Positions 35,267 through 46,407 of a DNA stretch of 64,000 nt are shown here, in pieces; the stretch's first letter is position 1; each line of letters begins with the position of its first letter. The DNA is taken from assembly GCA_002914845.1 (NCBI GenBank), contig JXTC01000027.1:438502-502501 (forward strand), given 5' to 3'. Both the position numbers and the translations under genes were made by a program. The notes under the pieces were generated by a model, which was given only the letters and a program-made list of their open reading frames with translations, did no database searches and was not told where the DNA came from. Source of the DNA: Trema orientale (Eukaryota > Streptophyta > Magnoliopsida > Rosales > Cannabaceae).

Positions 35267-35574
35267 TGTTAAAACACCTTATATATTTTTAGGGAGATTT
35301 TGTATAAATGCCTAAAAAAAGGGAAAAAATGAAGGAAAAAAAGGGTTGACAACGCACAGGTGCTATTGGCGCACTTGTTTAGTACTTTTTGTTATTATTA
35401 TTATTACTTTTTAAAAAGTACTTTGCCATTATATTGAATATTGAATTGGATTTTTTCAGCTAAATAACTGAATTTTGGATCATAGTTTATAAAATGGTCA
35501 TTTTTTGAATACTCTTAAAAAATAGCTGAATTTTGAAAATTATTTAAAAAATAGCCGTTTTTCGTATTTAATAT

Positions 35575-35800
35575 ATCAAAATATATTGATTTATTTATTG
35601 AAAATTGATTTATTTTTTTAAAAATTGATTTACCGTTTCAGAGATTGATTTACTTTATAAAAAGTTAATTTAATTTATTATCAAAATATATTGATTTTTT
35701 AAAAAAATTGATTTATTTTTTAAAAAAGTGATTTATTTTTTTAAAAATTGATTTATTATTTCGAAAATTGATTTACTTTATAAAAAAATAGATCAACTAA
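35575..35800. repeat. Degenerate short tandem repeat (TTGATTTA type)
   Basis: Ten or so variants of AATTGATTTATTTTTTAAA or TTGATTTACTTTATAAA occur in a row, unit about 25-30 bp. Very AT-rich. Confidence 0.65.
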
Positions 35801-35983
35801 ACAACTGCAATTTATCAAAATAAAATTATAAAACCTTCATTTATTAAATTGGTCTTAAAAAAAAAGACCATTTCTTATAAATAATCTAATGAATTCAACA
35901 TTTCTACTTAATGTTTGTGTTAAAGTTTATCTAGCTTAAAATTAAATAAAATTAAACTTTTAGTCCAGTATATATATATATAT

Positions 35984-36227
35984 GGTTGCCAATCCGGTAG
36001 GTATTATTTTTTTTTTACCTATGTGTAGGTATTTTTTTTCTAGCTGTTGGATCATCATCTAACAATGATCTAATGGCTAAAATGAGATGCATGAAAAGAC
36101 GTGCATCATTAATACTTTTTCTCTCTCCTACTTTTTAATATAAAAAAATGTTCAAAATTTTTTTTCATTGGCCCAATTGATACCTATGCATAGGTAAAAA
36201 AAAAAAAAAACTACTGGATTGGTGCCC
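35984..36227. mobile_element. (TA)n-associated MITE copy, inverted orientation
   Basis: Begins GGTTGCCAATCCGGTAGG and ends CTACTGGATTGGTGCCC. It contains CATGAAAAGACGTGCATCATTA, the reverse of its sisters. It is inserted between two (TA)n tracts. Confidence 0.8.
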
Positions 36228-36243
36228 ATATATATATATATAT

Positions 36244-36448
36244 GGGCATTAATCTAGTAGGTATCTATAGGTATTGTTTTATCTAATTAAAATTTATCAC
36301 GCATGTTTTATCATGGTAAAAGATAAAGAGAGAAAATTATTAAAAAATTTGTATCTATTGTTATTTTTTTTAACTAAAATTATGATAGTCGTTAGATAAT
36401 GATCCAACGGCTAGAAAAACAAAAAAATACCTATTAGATTATGGCACT
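36244..36448. mobile_element. (TA)n-associated MITE copy
   Basis: Begins GGGCATTAATCTAGTAGG and ends CCTATTAGATTATGGCAC, with internal GATAATGATCCAACGGCTA. Only a short (TA)n tract separates it from the inverted copy upstream, so the two form a head-to-head pair. Confidence 0.75.
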
Positions 36449-38015
36449 ACATGTATAGTAGTCTTTTTCCAGTTTACAACTATTAAGTAGAATCGTGGAA
36501 TTAAATATTCAATATTTTCATACTGGATTTGTCAACTGATTAATTGAAATTATTGTTGTACTTAAAAGAAAAAAAAAGAGAGTGAGAAGAAATTTTATGG
36601 TAGTAAATGATGCGTACTAAAACCATTATTATAAAGGATAAACAAAAACCTTAACGTACACTCAATAACCCTTAAAAAACTGTCCCTCAATCATTAAAGG
36701 AGAAATTCGAGTAAACGTTCCTTTTACACTTTACATTGGTGTATATCAATTTTTGCTCTCGATATATCCACTGCTAGAATAACTTTAGTTTAATTATTAA
36801 GTATCTATTTATATGACATTATTTTGCTACTGTAATTCAGAGAATGAATAATAAAATAGACCCAAGTTTCACTATTTTGCTTGGAGTCCCTAATTAAAGT
36901 GTTAACTTTCTTTCGTATTCGTCACCTCCGGCTTCAGAGAAAACTACATTCTTTCCCCTTTGGAAATACGTTCACAATGTTGTTTCTGAATGTCACAGTC
37001 AATGTATTATGTTCATAAATCACATGCTTATAGCCTCATACCCATCACTCATATATCTATGTGTACGATGTTCATTGAAAGCACCAAATACTTTCTGTTG
37101 ATGAGAACCTCAAGCTTAAATTTTCCACACAAAGTTTTGAGCAATTGGAAAAAAAACTTTGCGAAAGCTCCTCAGTAAAGCGAGTTTTGCAGAGACAAAC
37201 ATGATCAGCCCTGCATTTTTAAGTAAGAATCCCACAAAATTCATATACTAGCAGCTTGGTGTAGAAGATGTGGATCTTCAACCTTCAAATTGATACTTTT
37301 TGACATTTGTCTTTCCTTTGGATGCCTCTCTACACATACTTGACAAGTTTAAATAAGAATTTGGACTTAGGTTAGCTTTAAAGAACAAAGATTTAAATGT
37401 CCAACAAAAAAAAAAAAAAACACCAAATGAAACAAAATCCTGCACCTTTTATTTTTTTAGATTGAGGTATAATATGCTTTCATTGATGTATATATAAACA
37501 ACTCCAACGCATAAGATTTTTAGAACCTAAAAAATGATGCTTTGTAACAACTCCAACGCATTGATAGACCAAGAAAATGGTTGTAAACTTGTAATCATTC
37601 TTGTCAAACAATACTATTGGGAATACTATTGTAAACTTGTAATGATTTTTATAAACTAAGAACAACTCATGGTTGATATTCACTTGATTCAGACTTCTCC
37701 ATATGATTGGACTCACTAAGCATGTAAATTGCCTAATTATAACGGTAAAATGACTACAAATCAGATATAACCAATACGTAATAAGTCTATACCAAAGGTA
37801 GACACTACTTGAAAATCGATCATAGTTTTGAAGAAGTCTTTGTTTGTATCACAAAGGAGTTTCTCAAACTTAGCTCCACCAAAACACAGTCTTCAATCTT
37901 AATTTTGACCAAAAAAGAACCCAGGAAACGTGGAAGAAGTCTGTTGAGAATAGAACATATAAATAGACAAAGAATCTCTAATACAATTGTACAACAAGAC
38001 ACCAATGTTTAACCG

Positions 38016-38538
38016 NNNNNNNNNNNNNNNNNNNNNNNNNNNNNNNNNNNNNNNNNNNNNNNNNNNNNNNNNNNNNNNNNNNNNNNNNNNNNNNNNNNNN
38101 NNNNNNNNNNNNNNNNNNNNNNNNNNNNNNNNNNNNNNNNNNNNNNNNNNNNNNNNNNNNNNNNNNNNNNNNNNNNNNNNNNNNNNNNNNNNNNNNNNNN
38201 NNNNNNNNNNNNNNNNNNNNNNNNNNNNNNNNNNNNNNNNNNNNNNNNNNNNNNNNNNNNNNNNNNNNNNNNNNNNNNNNNNNNNNNNNNNNNNNNNNNN
38301 NNNNNNNNNNNNNNNNNNNNNNNNNNNNNNNNNNNNNNNNNNNNNNNNNNNNNNNNNNNNNNNNNNNNNNNNNNNNNNNNNNNNNNNNNNNNNNNNNNNN
38401 NNNNNNNNNNNNNNNNNNNNNNNNNNNNNNNNNNNNNNNNNNNNNNNNNNNNNNNNNNNNNNNNNNNNNNNNNNNNNNNNNNNNNNNNNNNNNNNNNNNN
38501 NNNNNNNNNNNNNNNNNNNNNNNNNNNNNNNNNNNNNN
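38016..38538. other. Assembly gap (523 N)
   Basis: Flanks TGTTTAACCG and TATAACCTTGTTTTGAG match block B at 46407 and 47536, between which B has 1128 bp. Long reading frames spanning the gap are artefacts of the N run. Confidence 0.95.
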
Positions 38539-38568
38539 TATAACCTTGTTTTGAGTTTTACTTTTGTA

Positions 38569-38644
38569 GGCTAAACAAAGAATCGAGGAAGCATGGAAGC
38601 AATCAGTCGAGAAAAGCATGCAATGTATTGCTTGTAAACAAATT
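38569..38644 (+). pseudogene. Exon-like relic, copy in block A
   Basis: After a splice-acceptor-like TTTTGTAG there is an open stretch reading AKQRIEEAWKQSVEKSMQCI, then ACKQI and a stop. Paralogous copies in block B (near 47566) and block C (near 53284, DKERIKEAWKKSVEK) keep the same frame and stop. I do not recognise the source protein. Low coding certainty. Confidence 0.35.
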
Positions 38645-39112
38645 TGAGCTGTCTGGTGCAGAGTACAAGGTACATAGTAAAGGAAATATGTTCTATTTTT
38701 GTGGATAACAATGTTTTTAACTAGTATCAATCAGAGTAGAAAATGTTGTCTATCTGTCCTAACCAGGCATGATATAACTTCACGAATTCTTCATTGATCA
38801 AGACAAGCATAAGCTATGATTCTAAATTTATGTGAAGAAAGGCCTGCAAAGCACTCATCTTCAAACGCATCAAAACTCCTATTGAGAAAGAAAAAAAAAA
38901 AAAAAAAACAATATTCAAACCACAGAACATTATGTTCGCACTCATTTGGTTATATAAAGTAGAGTGAATTCATGATAATCCAGATGAGTTTGAAATTAAT
39001 CAAATTCGACAACCAGAACATACACAACAGATACAATTGTACACCTACAAAATAAATTTAAAGGGAAAAAAAAAAAAAAAGACACATAAACAAACAAGAG
39101 TTCTTAAAACTT

Positions 39113-40426
39113 CTAAATAGACGGAGGGGCAGAGATCAGCGTAGGCCGAAAAGGATGCACAAGAACAAAGTAGAGCAAATACGAGGGGACAAATCTATCG
39201 CCGCCATCCCTAAGTTCACCGATTCTCTCCATCTTCTCATCCCCGACATCGCATCGGTAGACATACCGCTTGTCTTGCAGCAAGAACAACACATTGCCAT
39301 CGTTCGGATGGAAAGCGACCACGGCGCGCCTGCAACGGGTCCACTTCTTCACCGCAACATCGTGCACCAAAGTCCACATATTCCTGTTGTGATCATCGTT
39401 GTCATAATAATTCAATTCCCACACTTTCAGAACAAAGCCCCCCCTTTTAATCACGAGGAGCTGCGAGAGCCGCAGCCGGCCCCGGACCAGCCCGAGGCGG
39501 ACCTTGCCTTGGTAAGACTGCCAGCTCCCCTGCACAAGGCACGAAAATACCTCGGGTGATCATCGGCGGCGGCGGCGGCTCTGAAGGGATCGAAAGCGCA
39601 AATTCCGTGAACAGTGATGGCTTCGAAATCCAACGACAGCCAATGTAGCTTCCCGTCGAAAACGAGGGGAGGATTGTGGCTCAAGTCATTCGGAACAGTC
39701 AAGGACTTCTCCTCACTCCACCTTCCAGTCTCCGAGCAGTAAGTGACGACGTAGTAATCCGAAAAGGCGGCATCCGCATCGTAACCGGTCTTCCATGTCA
39801 GCATGACCCTGTACCTCCTCCTCCTCGTGTATTGATCATCGTCGTCGTCGAGCTGTTGTTGCAGTGGCGGCTCGCACACCAACCCAGCGTGTAAGACGAG
39901 AAGATAGGACAAGACGTGCGCGTCTATGGGAGTCCGAGGGAGCTCAACGTACTGCCTGCTAATTGGGTTGCAGAGTACGAAATATAAGCCCTTCTCGCGC
40001 GAAACCAGCAGCAAGTCGTCCGCCGAGGAATGCAAACGCACGTCCCGCCAATTAGGCAGGAAATCGAGATAATTACTAGTACTGGTGCTGGTGGTTGCAT
40101 CAGAGGACTCGAATTTGCTGTTGTTATTGTTGTTGTTGTTGTTGTTAATAGAGATAGAGGAATACTCAAATAGGATTTGAAATCGTGAAGGGGAAGAAGG
40201 AAGAGGATTTGGACTCGACCTCTCGTAGCAGCTCCTGGTGGCGATAGTGGTTGGAATTGATGATGGAGTTCCAGCGCTTGCACGCGGCACCACATCGGAC
40301 CACAGATTGTAGATCCGGGAGGCGGATGAATATTTCGACTAGAAGATCGTCGTCCGTAAAAATTTGGTGGAACATCAACATATTGCTGGAAGAAATCTTC
40401 GTCTTCGTCACCGTCCCCATCTCCAT
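39113..40426 (-). pseudogene. F-box gene with two frameshifts
   Basis: ATG at 40426. Segment 1 (40426 to about 40190) has the F-box: DDDLLVEIFIRLPDLQSVVR, then CGAACKRWNSIINSNHYRHQ. The frame then meets a TGA, and homology resumes one frame away with FQILFEYSS. Segment 2 (about 40195-39545) covers a poly-Asn run, YLDFLPNWRDVRLHSSADDL and VTYCSETGRWSEEKSL. Near 39545 the frame shifts again, and segment 3 (to 39113) gives VRLGLVRGRLRLSQLL and VHPFRPTLISAPPSI. The 54609-55946 gene shows the uninterrupted version. Two shifts argue for a pseudogene, although sequencing error in a low-quality region near a gap is possible. A TATA-like TTATATAT lies about 35-40 bp before the ATG. F-box proteins are substrate adaptors of SCF ubiquitin ligases; the target is unknown. 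Confidence 0.85.
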
Positions 40427-40505
40427 TGTATAATGGGTTTATATGGAGTGGAGTGTGGGTATATATAAGGCCCAGCCCCAGGCCGAAGGGAAAAGAGGAT
40501 TTCTA

Positions 40506-40680
40506 TTTCGTAAAGGGTTAATGGCACAATTGGTCCCTGAACTAACTAACTAGTTACAATTTGGTCCCAAATTTATTTTAGTTTCGGCGATTAAGTCCTT
40601 AAAGTTTTCAAATTCCATAAAATTTGGTCCCTGAACTGTCCTAATCATGACCAGGCTGTCAAATTTACCTCACCCGAGAT
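40506..40680. mobile_element. Fragment of a repeat with TTGGTCCCTGAACT motifs
   Basis: ATTGGTCCCTGAACTAAC and TTTGGTCCCTGAACTGTCC occur twice around TTTGGTCCC. This composition is common in terminal regions of plant long-TIR elements. Only one end is seen. Confidence 0.4.
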
Positions 40681-40854
40681 AGATAGATGTGATTATCAAT
40701 CAGACTATATGTCTATGACCACGTACATAAACACATACATAAACTTAATTAGGAGAATAATATCCACTCTGTACGAGTTTAGGGTAGAATATGAGTACAA
40801 AGTTAAATACTCAATGCGGGCATAAGTAGAGTACCAGCGATCAAACTCGATTAA

Positions 40855-40945
40855 TATATATATACTAAAAAAAAAAAAAAAGAAGTACAACTATATAAAT
40901 AAATAGAATGAATGAATGAAAATACGTCATATTCTTGTTTTTCAA
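40855..40945. repeat. Inverted-repeat partner of 47932-48025
   Basis: AAGAAGTACAACTATATAAA and GAATGAATGAATGAAAATACG read in the opposite orientation at 47932-48025 (TTTATATAGTTGTACTTC) with few differences. The two copies bracket block B. Confidence 0.8.
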
Positions 40946-41159
40946 TATGTTTGTTAATCTAACAATTAATTTTGCATTTTTAATTATATTAGATTATTTT
41001 TTCCTTATTTTATATATATATATATATTGTCGAGTTTAAATGGGTAAAAGATTACCCTCAGAGTCCCCAATACCCGTGATGGGTAATACCTAGTCATTGC
41101 CCACTTTCTTTAGGGTATCTCCAACTTTCTACTCGATTTTAGTGTAACTTTTACTACTT

Positions 41160-41860
41160 TTCCTTTTGTCTTTAGCTTTTACTAGTTACCAATTATATTA
41201 ATTTGAAGAAGTAGTTATTAGTTTCTAGTTACTAAATTGACTTGTTACTGATAATTAGTAACTAGTAATCAACCAATAACTATTCATGTAATTAGTAACT
41301 CATAATCAAATTGATAATTTATAACCGATAATCAAATTAGTTGATGGTAAATTAAAAATTAGTAACCGAAATGAATGTGCTAATTAGAAATTATAATCTA
41401 GAGCTAGAAACTAATAACCAATATAGTAATTAGAAAATAGTCACCAAAATAAACTAGTAACCAAAGTGATAACCCCTCACTAGTCTTTGTAATTACCTAC
41501 CAATCTGGAAACTAGTACGCAAATTGTAACTAAAATAACTGATAATAAAATTAATTATAGGTAACCAGTAATTAGTAACTAATCTAATAGAAATTAAAAT
41601 AACCAGTTATTGGTAACTAGTAGCTTTATATGTTATTGGAATCTTGTAATAGCTCAATTAAAAGAAGAAAAAAAAAAAAAAAAAAAAAAAAAACAAAAAC
41701 AAAAAAAAAAAAAAAGAAAGAAAGAAGAGGAGCATGGCTCAATAGAAAAGAAAAAAAATTTAAAACAAAATAGATGAACTAAGAAGACAATTAGTAGTTG
41801 GTAACTAACCAGTAACAAATTTCAAATTGATAACTCGTAACCAATTTATTAAAAAAAATT
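41160..41860. repeat. Degenerate TAGTAAC/GTTACTA repeat field
   Basis: Dozens of variants of AACTAGTAA, TAGTAACCA and TAATTAGTAACT are packed without a constant period, over about 500 bp plus flanking A-rich DNA. The same field is in block C at about 48285-48950. Confidence 0.7.
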
Positions 41861-41942
41861 AAAGCTCATTATCCTTAGAAGAGAAAAAAAAAAGGAAAAA
41901 TAAATAAAAGTAAATGAAGGAAAAAAAGTTGGAATGTGTGTG

Positions 41943-41953
41943 TGTGTGTATGT

Positions 41954-41983
<30 letters not shown>
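41943..41983. repeat. (GT)n-(GA)n compound microsatellite
   Basis: A TGTGTGTGTG-type tract leads into a GAGAGAGA tract. Homologous but shorter tracts lie in block C (49030-49062) and at the left edge of block D (61426-61448). Confidence 0.85.
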
Positions 41984-41985
<2 letters not shown>

Positions 41986-42431
41986 TAGATAAAAAGAATG
42001 AGGAAAGAAAAAATAATAAAAAAATAGAAAAATAAAATAAGAATGAGAATAATGGTAACCAGTAGAAAAAATAATAAAAAAATAGAAAAATAAAATAAGA
42101 ATGAGAATGATGGTAACCGGTTTATTGAAAAAAAAATTGTAGCTTATTATCTTTAGGAGAGGAAAAAAGGAAAGAAAAAATAAAAGAAGGAAAAAAAAAA
42201 GGGAAAAAAGTCAAAGAGAGGGGGGGGGGGGAGAGAAGGAAAAAACTTCAATATTCTGTATTTTGGAGCAAAAGGTGACTGTGATTTAATTTTAAGGTAG
42301 ATAAACTTCAACACAAACGTTAAGTAGAAATGGCGAATTGAATATTCAATATTCTTCATACTGGATTCGTCAATTGATTAAATGAAATTATTTTTCTTCT
42401 CAAAAGAAAAAAAAAGAGAGAAGAAATTATA

Positions 42432-42966
42432 GGGATAATCTCAAAAATACTCTTTATTTTAACTAAATATCATAGTTAATTCTCTGTTTTCCTAAAATCC
42501 AGAAGTATTCCATATATTTTTCAAAATAAGAAAAAAATATACCTTATCTACTTTTTTAGTCAAACTTGAAATACAAAGTGTCTAAAATACCCTTATATAT
42601 ATATATTTCTAAAATCTATTAACAAAACTCTCATTTCTAATTAGATTTTAAAAATAAAAATATTATTTTTTTTGAAGAAAAGAAAAATGTTGGCAACAAT
42701 TATAGACAAATGTTTATGTTTGATAATTATTTTTTGGTAATTTTTAAATATTTTTTGTAATAAAAAAGATAAAATGAATTTGGATATAAATATTCTAAGG
42801 GTATTATTATCCTTTAAGAAAAATTTAGTAAAAAATTTTGACCAAAAAGAGGAGGGTTATTCTTTCTTTTTTTAGAAAATAGAAGATATACTTTTGGGTT
42901 TTATAAGAATATATGGTTAAATGTAGCATTTAATTAAAACGTAGAAGGTGTTTTTGGGATTATCCC
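42432..42966. mobile_element. Long-inverted-repeat MITE, copy in block B
   Basis: Left end GGGATAATCTCAAAAATAC pairs with right end GGGATAATCCCAAAAACACC on the opposite strand. Subterminal arms share TTTTAA.TAAAT and CCAAAAGTAT. Orthologous copies are at 49461-50018 and 61851-62394. Block A has no element at this site (about 36598). Confidence 0.8.
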
Positions 42967-43753
42967 GTAGTAAATGATGCATACTAAAATCTAAAACCAT
43001 TATTATTACCAATAGGGAAATAAAAGAAATTAAAAGAGGAAAAGATCTAATCAAGAGGGAAATGAAAAGGGATTAAGGCCAGATCTGTGGTGACGATGAG
43101 TGTCAATAGCGAGGAAGCACAACGAGGATGAGCGACAATAACAAGGAGATGAAACGATGATAAACGGTGATGGCTAGGAGATGCGTGATGATGAGCAACT
43201 ACAACAGGTGGAACCTAGGACAGAGATGCTCAAGACCTTGAGGAGAAATGTCATCTTTTTTTCTTTTTTTTGTGAGGGTACGATTTGAAATTCACCTGTT
43301 TTGGTGGATTTCATTTCATTTCTAAGTAAGAGTTTCTGATTTCCTAGGAGATCACTTTACTAAGTGTTAAAAATGTACCAAACGTAGGAATACATTGAGA
43401 TACCCATTCCCACAGAAAGATTAACGCATACCAAACGGCTCCAAAAGAAAAAATGAATACCATGACGTACACTCCATATTTAGATCACTCTAACCCTTAA
43501 AAATGAGTATTTAGCTCTCCAAATAGGGTAAAAAACTAAACTGTCCTTAATTATTAAAGGAGAAATTAGGTATATGTTTCATTTTTACGCTTTACCTTAG
43601 TGTATATCAATTTTTACACTCGTTATATCCAATAATATACTAAGTTTAGTTTAGGTAATAAGTCTCCATTTACATGTCAGTTATTTTGCTACTGTAGTTT
43701 GGAAAATGGTTGTAAACTTGTAATCATTCTTGTCAAAAAATACTATTGGGAAT

Positions 43754-46009
43754 TGTGACAACCCCGTAATTAAAAAAAAAGAAGGTTTATATTTTATATA
43801 AAATATAAGGATAAAATAAAAGACAAAAGAGCCCTTATCTATTAGATATTACTTGGGGTTATTTTAGTAATTCAATAATAGACCCCTTTAAGAAACCCTA
43901 AGACTAATAATCTGCTCAGTTTATACGTACGGTTTGTAGAGTGAAAGAGAGAGAGAAGGCTATAGACGTTTAAGAAGAAGAAGAAGAAGAAGATATCATT
44001 GTCACGAATTATTCAGACTCACTCTTAAGGTAATAAACTCTTTACTGATTAACTTTTATATTTTAATTTGATTTTGGGATTGAGATTAAATACATAGGGT
44101 TAGGGTTTTGAATTGCTCATAAATTATTTATGAAATATGGGGATAAATCTGATAGAAAAAGAGGCCTATTGATATTAAGATTCAAATAAGACAAATTTTG
44201 TGTGATTTGGTTGGATAAATTGGAAGTTATGAATTTTTGAGTATTTGACCAAAGTAGAAAACGCAACAGTAATTACGACTGAAGTTTTAGAAACTTTTAC
44301 TAGTCCGATTGGGTCATATTTGATATCGTTAGAAAGCTTATCGAATTATCTTTCCAACGGTATATAATTTGTCAAAAACAGACTTATAACCAGAGAGTTA
44401 TAGCCAATTGAAGTAAGTACTACGAATCTGGAAAAATCTGAAACTTTGGGTACTTTTAGCAAAACGTGGCTGAGGCTTGTCCGACTGTACAGAGCTTACC
44501 TATAGACCCTATAGCTACATTCTTTGTACTTTTAGGACCCCATGATTTGTAGAATATATCTTCTAAGTTTGGTGATTTTTAGAGAGATGCTAGAATTATT
44601 ATGAATCGTAAGAAATTAACATTGTTGAGAATAGTTATGGAGTTGATTATAGAAGATGCATGGGCAGTAAGTAGTCGATACTTTTAGTGTAATTAAACTT
44701 TGATTTTATTATTGTAATACTTATATATGATTTGTATGATAATAGGTATTTGAGATGTTATGTTGATTATTTTGGTTAAATAGGCAAAGCGAATGAGGTA
44801 AGTAACCTTTGATCTTTTCTAATAGTTTTTTTTGTCTAGAAATTTAATGTTTTATTGTTTCTAATAAACTCGTGTTTTAAAGTGTTTTCTTAAATAATAT
44901 GATTTCAAGTGAAAATGTACTTTTTGCGAAATGAGTTAATCTATTGAAAGAACATTGTTTTACGGAAATAATCACTTTTTCTGAAAAAGTATTCTGGGTT
45001 TATTTGATAATTATTTATACCAAAATATGGATCAAGTATATATATGAAATTGTTATTGGATATTGTTATATGAAAATTGTTTTAGAATAATTACAGTGAT
45101 GTAATGAGAAAAGTGAAATTGCTTACGAACTGTTATTATATATGAATGTGTTTTGAAACTCTCTTCAGTGACTATGCAATGTGGACCCATTCCGTAGGGG
45201 TTATATGTGGACGGTACGTATTGAATGTGGACCTAGCTACAGGGGTTAAATGTAGTAAATGTGGACCTAGTTACAGGGGTCAAATGTAGTAAATGTGGAC
45301 CTGGCTACAGGGGTTAATTGTAGTAAATGTGGACCTAGTCACAGGGGTTAAGTGTGGCCATAGTCGCCAAAAACTGTTGAGAAGTGATTTGAAAGTGTAA
45401 TTGATTATCGAATGAGAATGAAATGACAAATTTTGAAAACCTACTTCATGTTTTTGTTAAAATGAATTTCCAAACAATCTCATTTGATTATATGGGAAAT
45501 TATTATATTTTGAAATTGATTTGTTTTGGTAATATGTCATTTAACCTTTTCAAAGGATATATACTTGATCCAGCTAGTTAAGGTTACTGGTTACTTACTG
45601 GGCTTCTAGCTCACTGTTTTATTTTTCCTCCTAGGTTTGAGAGATCGTCAGTTAAGAGATATGACTAAGGAAGAATTTATTTAGTAGTAATTGAGGTACA
45701 TGGTTCAAAGAGAAGAATTTCTTCATCTTGATTGAGAAAATGTAAAGACTTCTTCATCTTGATTGAGAAAATGTAAAGACTTGGAAGGTTGATCATCTTG
45801 AATTTATTTAGTTTATAGTTTCTATTGTATACTGTCTATTTTGAATATTTGGAGACTTTATAAGAGTTTTTGGATTTTATATTATATATTGGTATTTATT
45901 GGAGACTAAATATTCTTAATTTTATTAGTTTATAGAAAGATGCCTTGTATGCCTATAGGGTTTTACCTTATGGGTATGCGGCGCACGTCCTCGGGAGTGG
46001 GGCGTGACA
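43754..46009 (+). mobile_element. Solo LTR, 2256 bp, Gypsy-type length
   Basis: Starts TGTGACAACCCCG and ends GGGGCGTGACA (TG...CA). It is flanked by an exact 5-bp duplication GGAAT (43749-43753, 46010-46014). The uninterrupted site is preserved in block A near 37617. No internal retroelement domain is present, so this is one LTR left by LTR-LTR recombination. Its length suggests a Tekay/Del-like or similar Gypsy family; that is inference. Confidence 0.92.
45181..45362 (+). repeat. 34-bp tandem repeats inside the solo LTR
   Basis: AATGTGGACCTAGCTACAGG-type units start (GTGG) at 45227, 45261, 45295 and 45329, exactly 34 bp apart. A diverged unit precedes them at 45181. Confidence 0.9.
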
Positions 46010-46407
46010 GGAATACTATTGCAAACTTGTAATGATTTTTATAAACTAAGAACAACTCATAGTTGATATTCACTTGATTCGGACTTCTCCATATGACTGG
46101 ACTCACTAAGCATGTAAATTGCCTAATTATAACGGTAAAATGACTACAAATCAGATATAACCAATACGTAATAAGTGTATACTAAAGGTAGACACTACTT
46201 GAAAATCGATCATAGTTTTGAAGAAGTCTTTGTTTGTATCAAAAAAGAATTTCTCAAACTTAGCTCCACCAAAAAACACAGTCTTCAATCTTAATTTTGA
46301 CCAAAAAAGAATCCAGGAAACGTGGAAGAAGTCTGTTGAGAATAGAACATATAAATAGACAAAGAATCTCTAATACAATTGTACAACAAGACACCAATGT
46401 TTAACCG

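Larger units (their letters stand above)
36487..39105. repeat. Duplicated block, copy A
   Basis: Begins at AATCGTGGAATTAAATATTCAATATT and runs to the F-box pseudogene, aligning piecewise with blocks B, C and D. It lacks two insertions present in B-D (a 535-bp foldback element, and about 440 bp matching 43012-43455). It also lacks the solo LTR that splits B. The assembly gap 38016-38538 lies inside it. Confidence 0.8.

Noticed and set aside
37978-38730. Long open frames on both strands
   Set aside because: They consist mostly of undetermined residues from the N gap.
39155-39559. 134-residue plus-strand frame
   Set aside because: Antisense to the F-box pseudogene; no independent signal.
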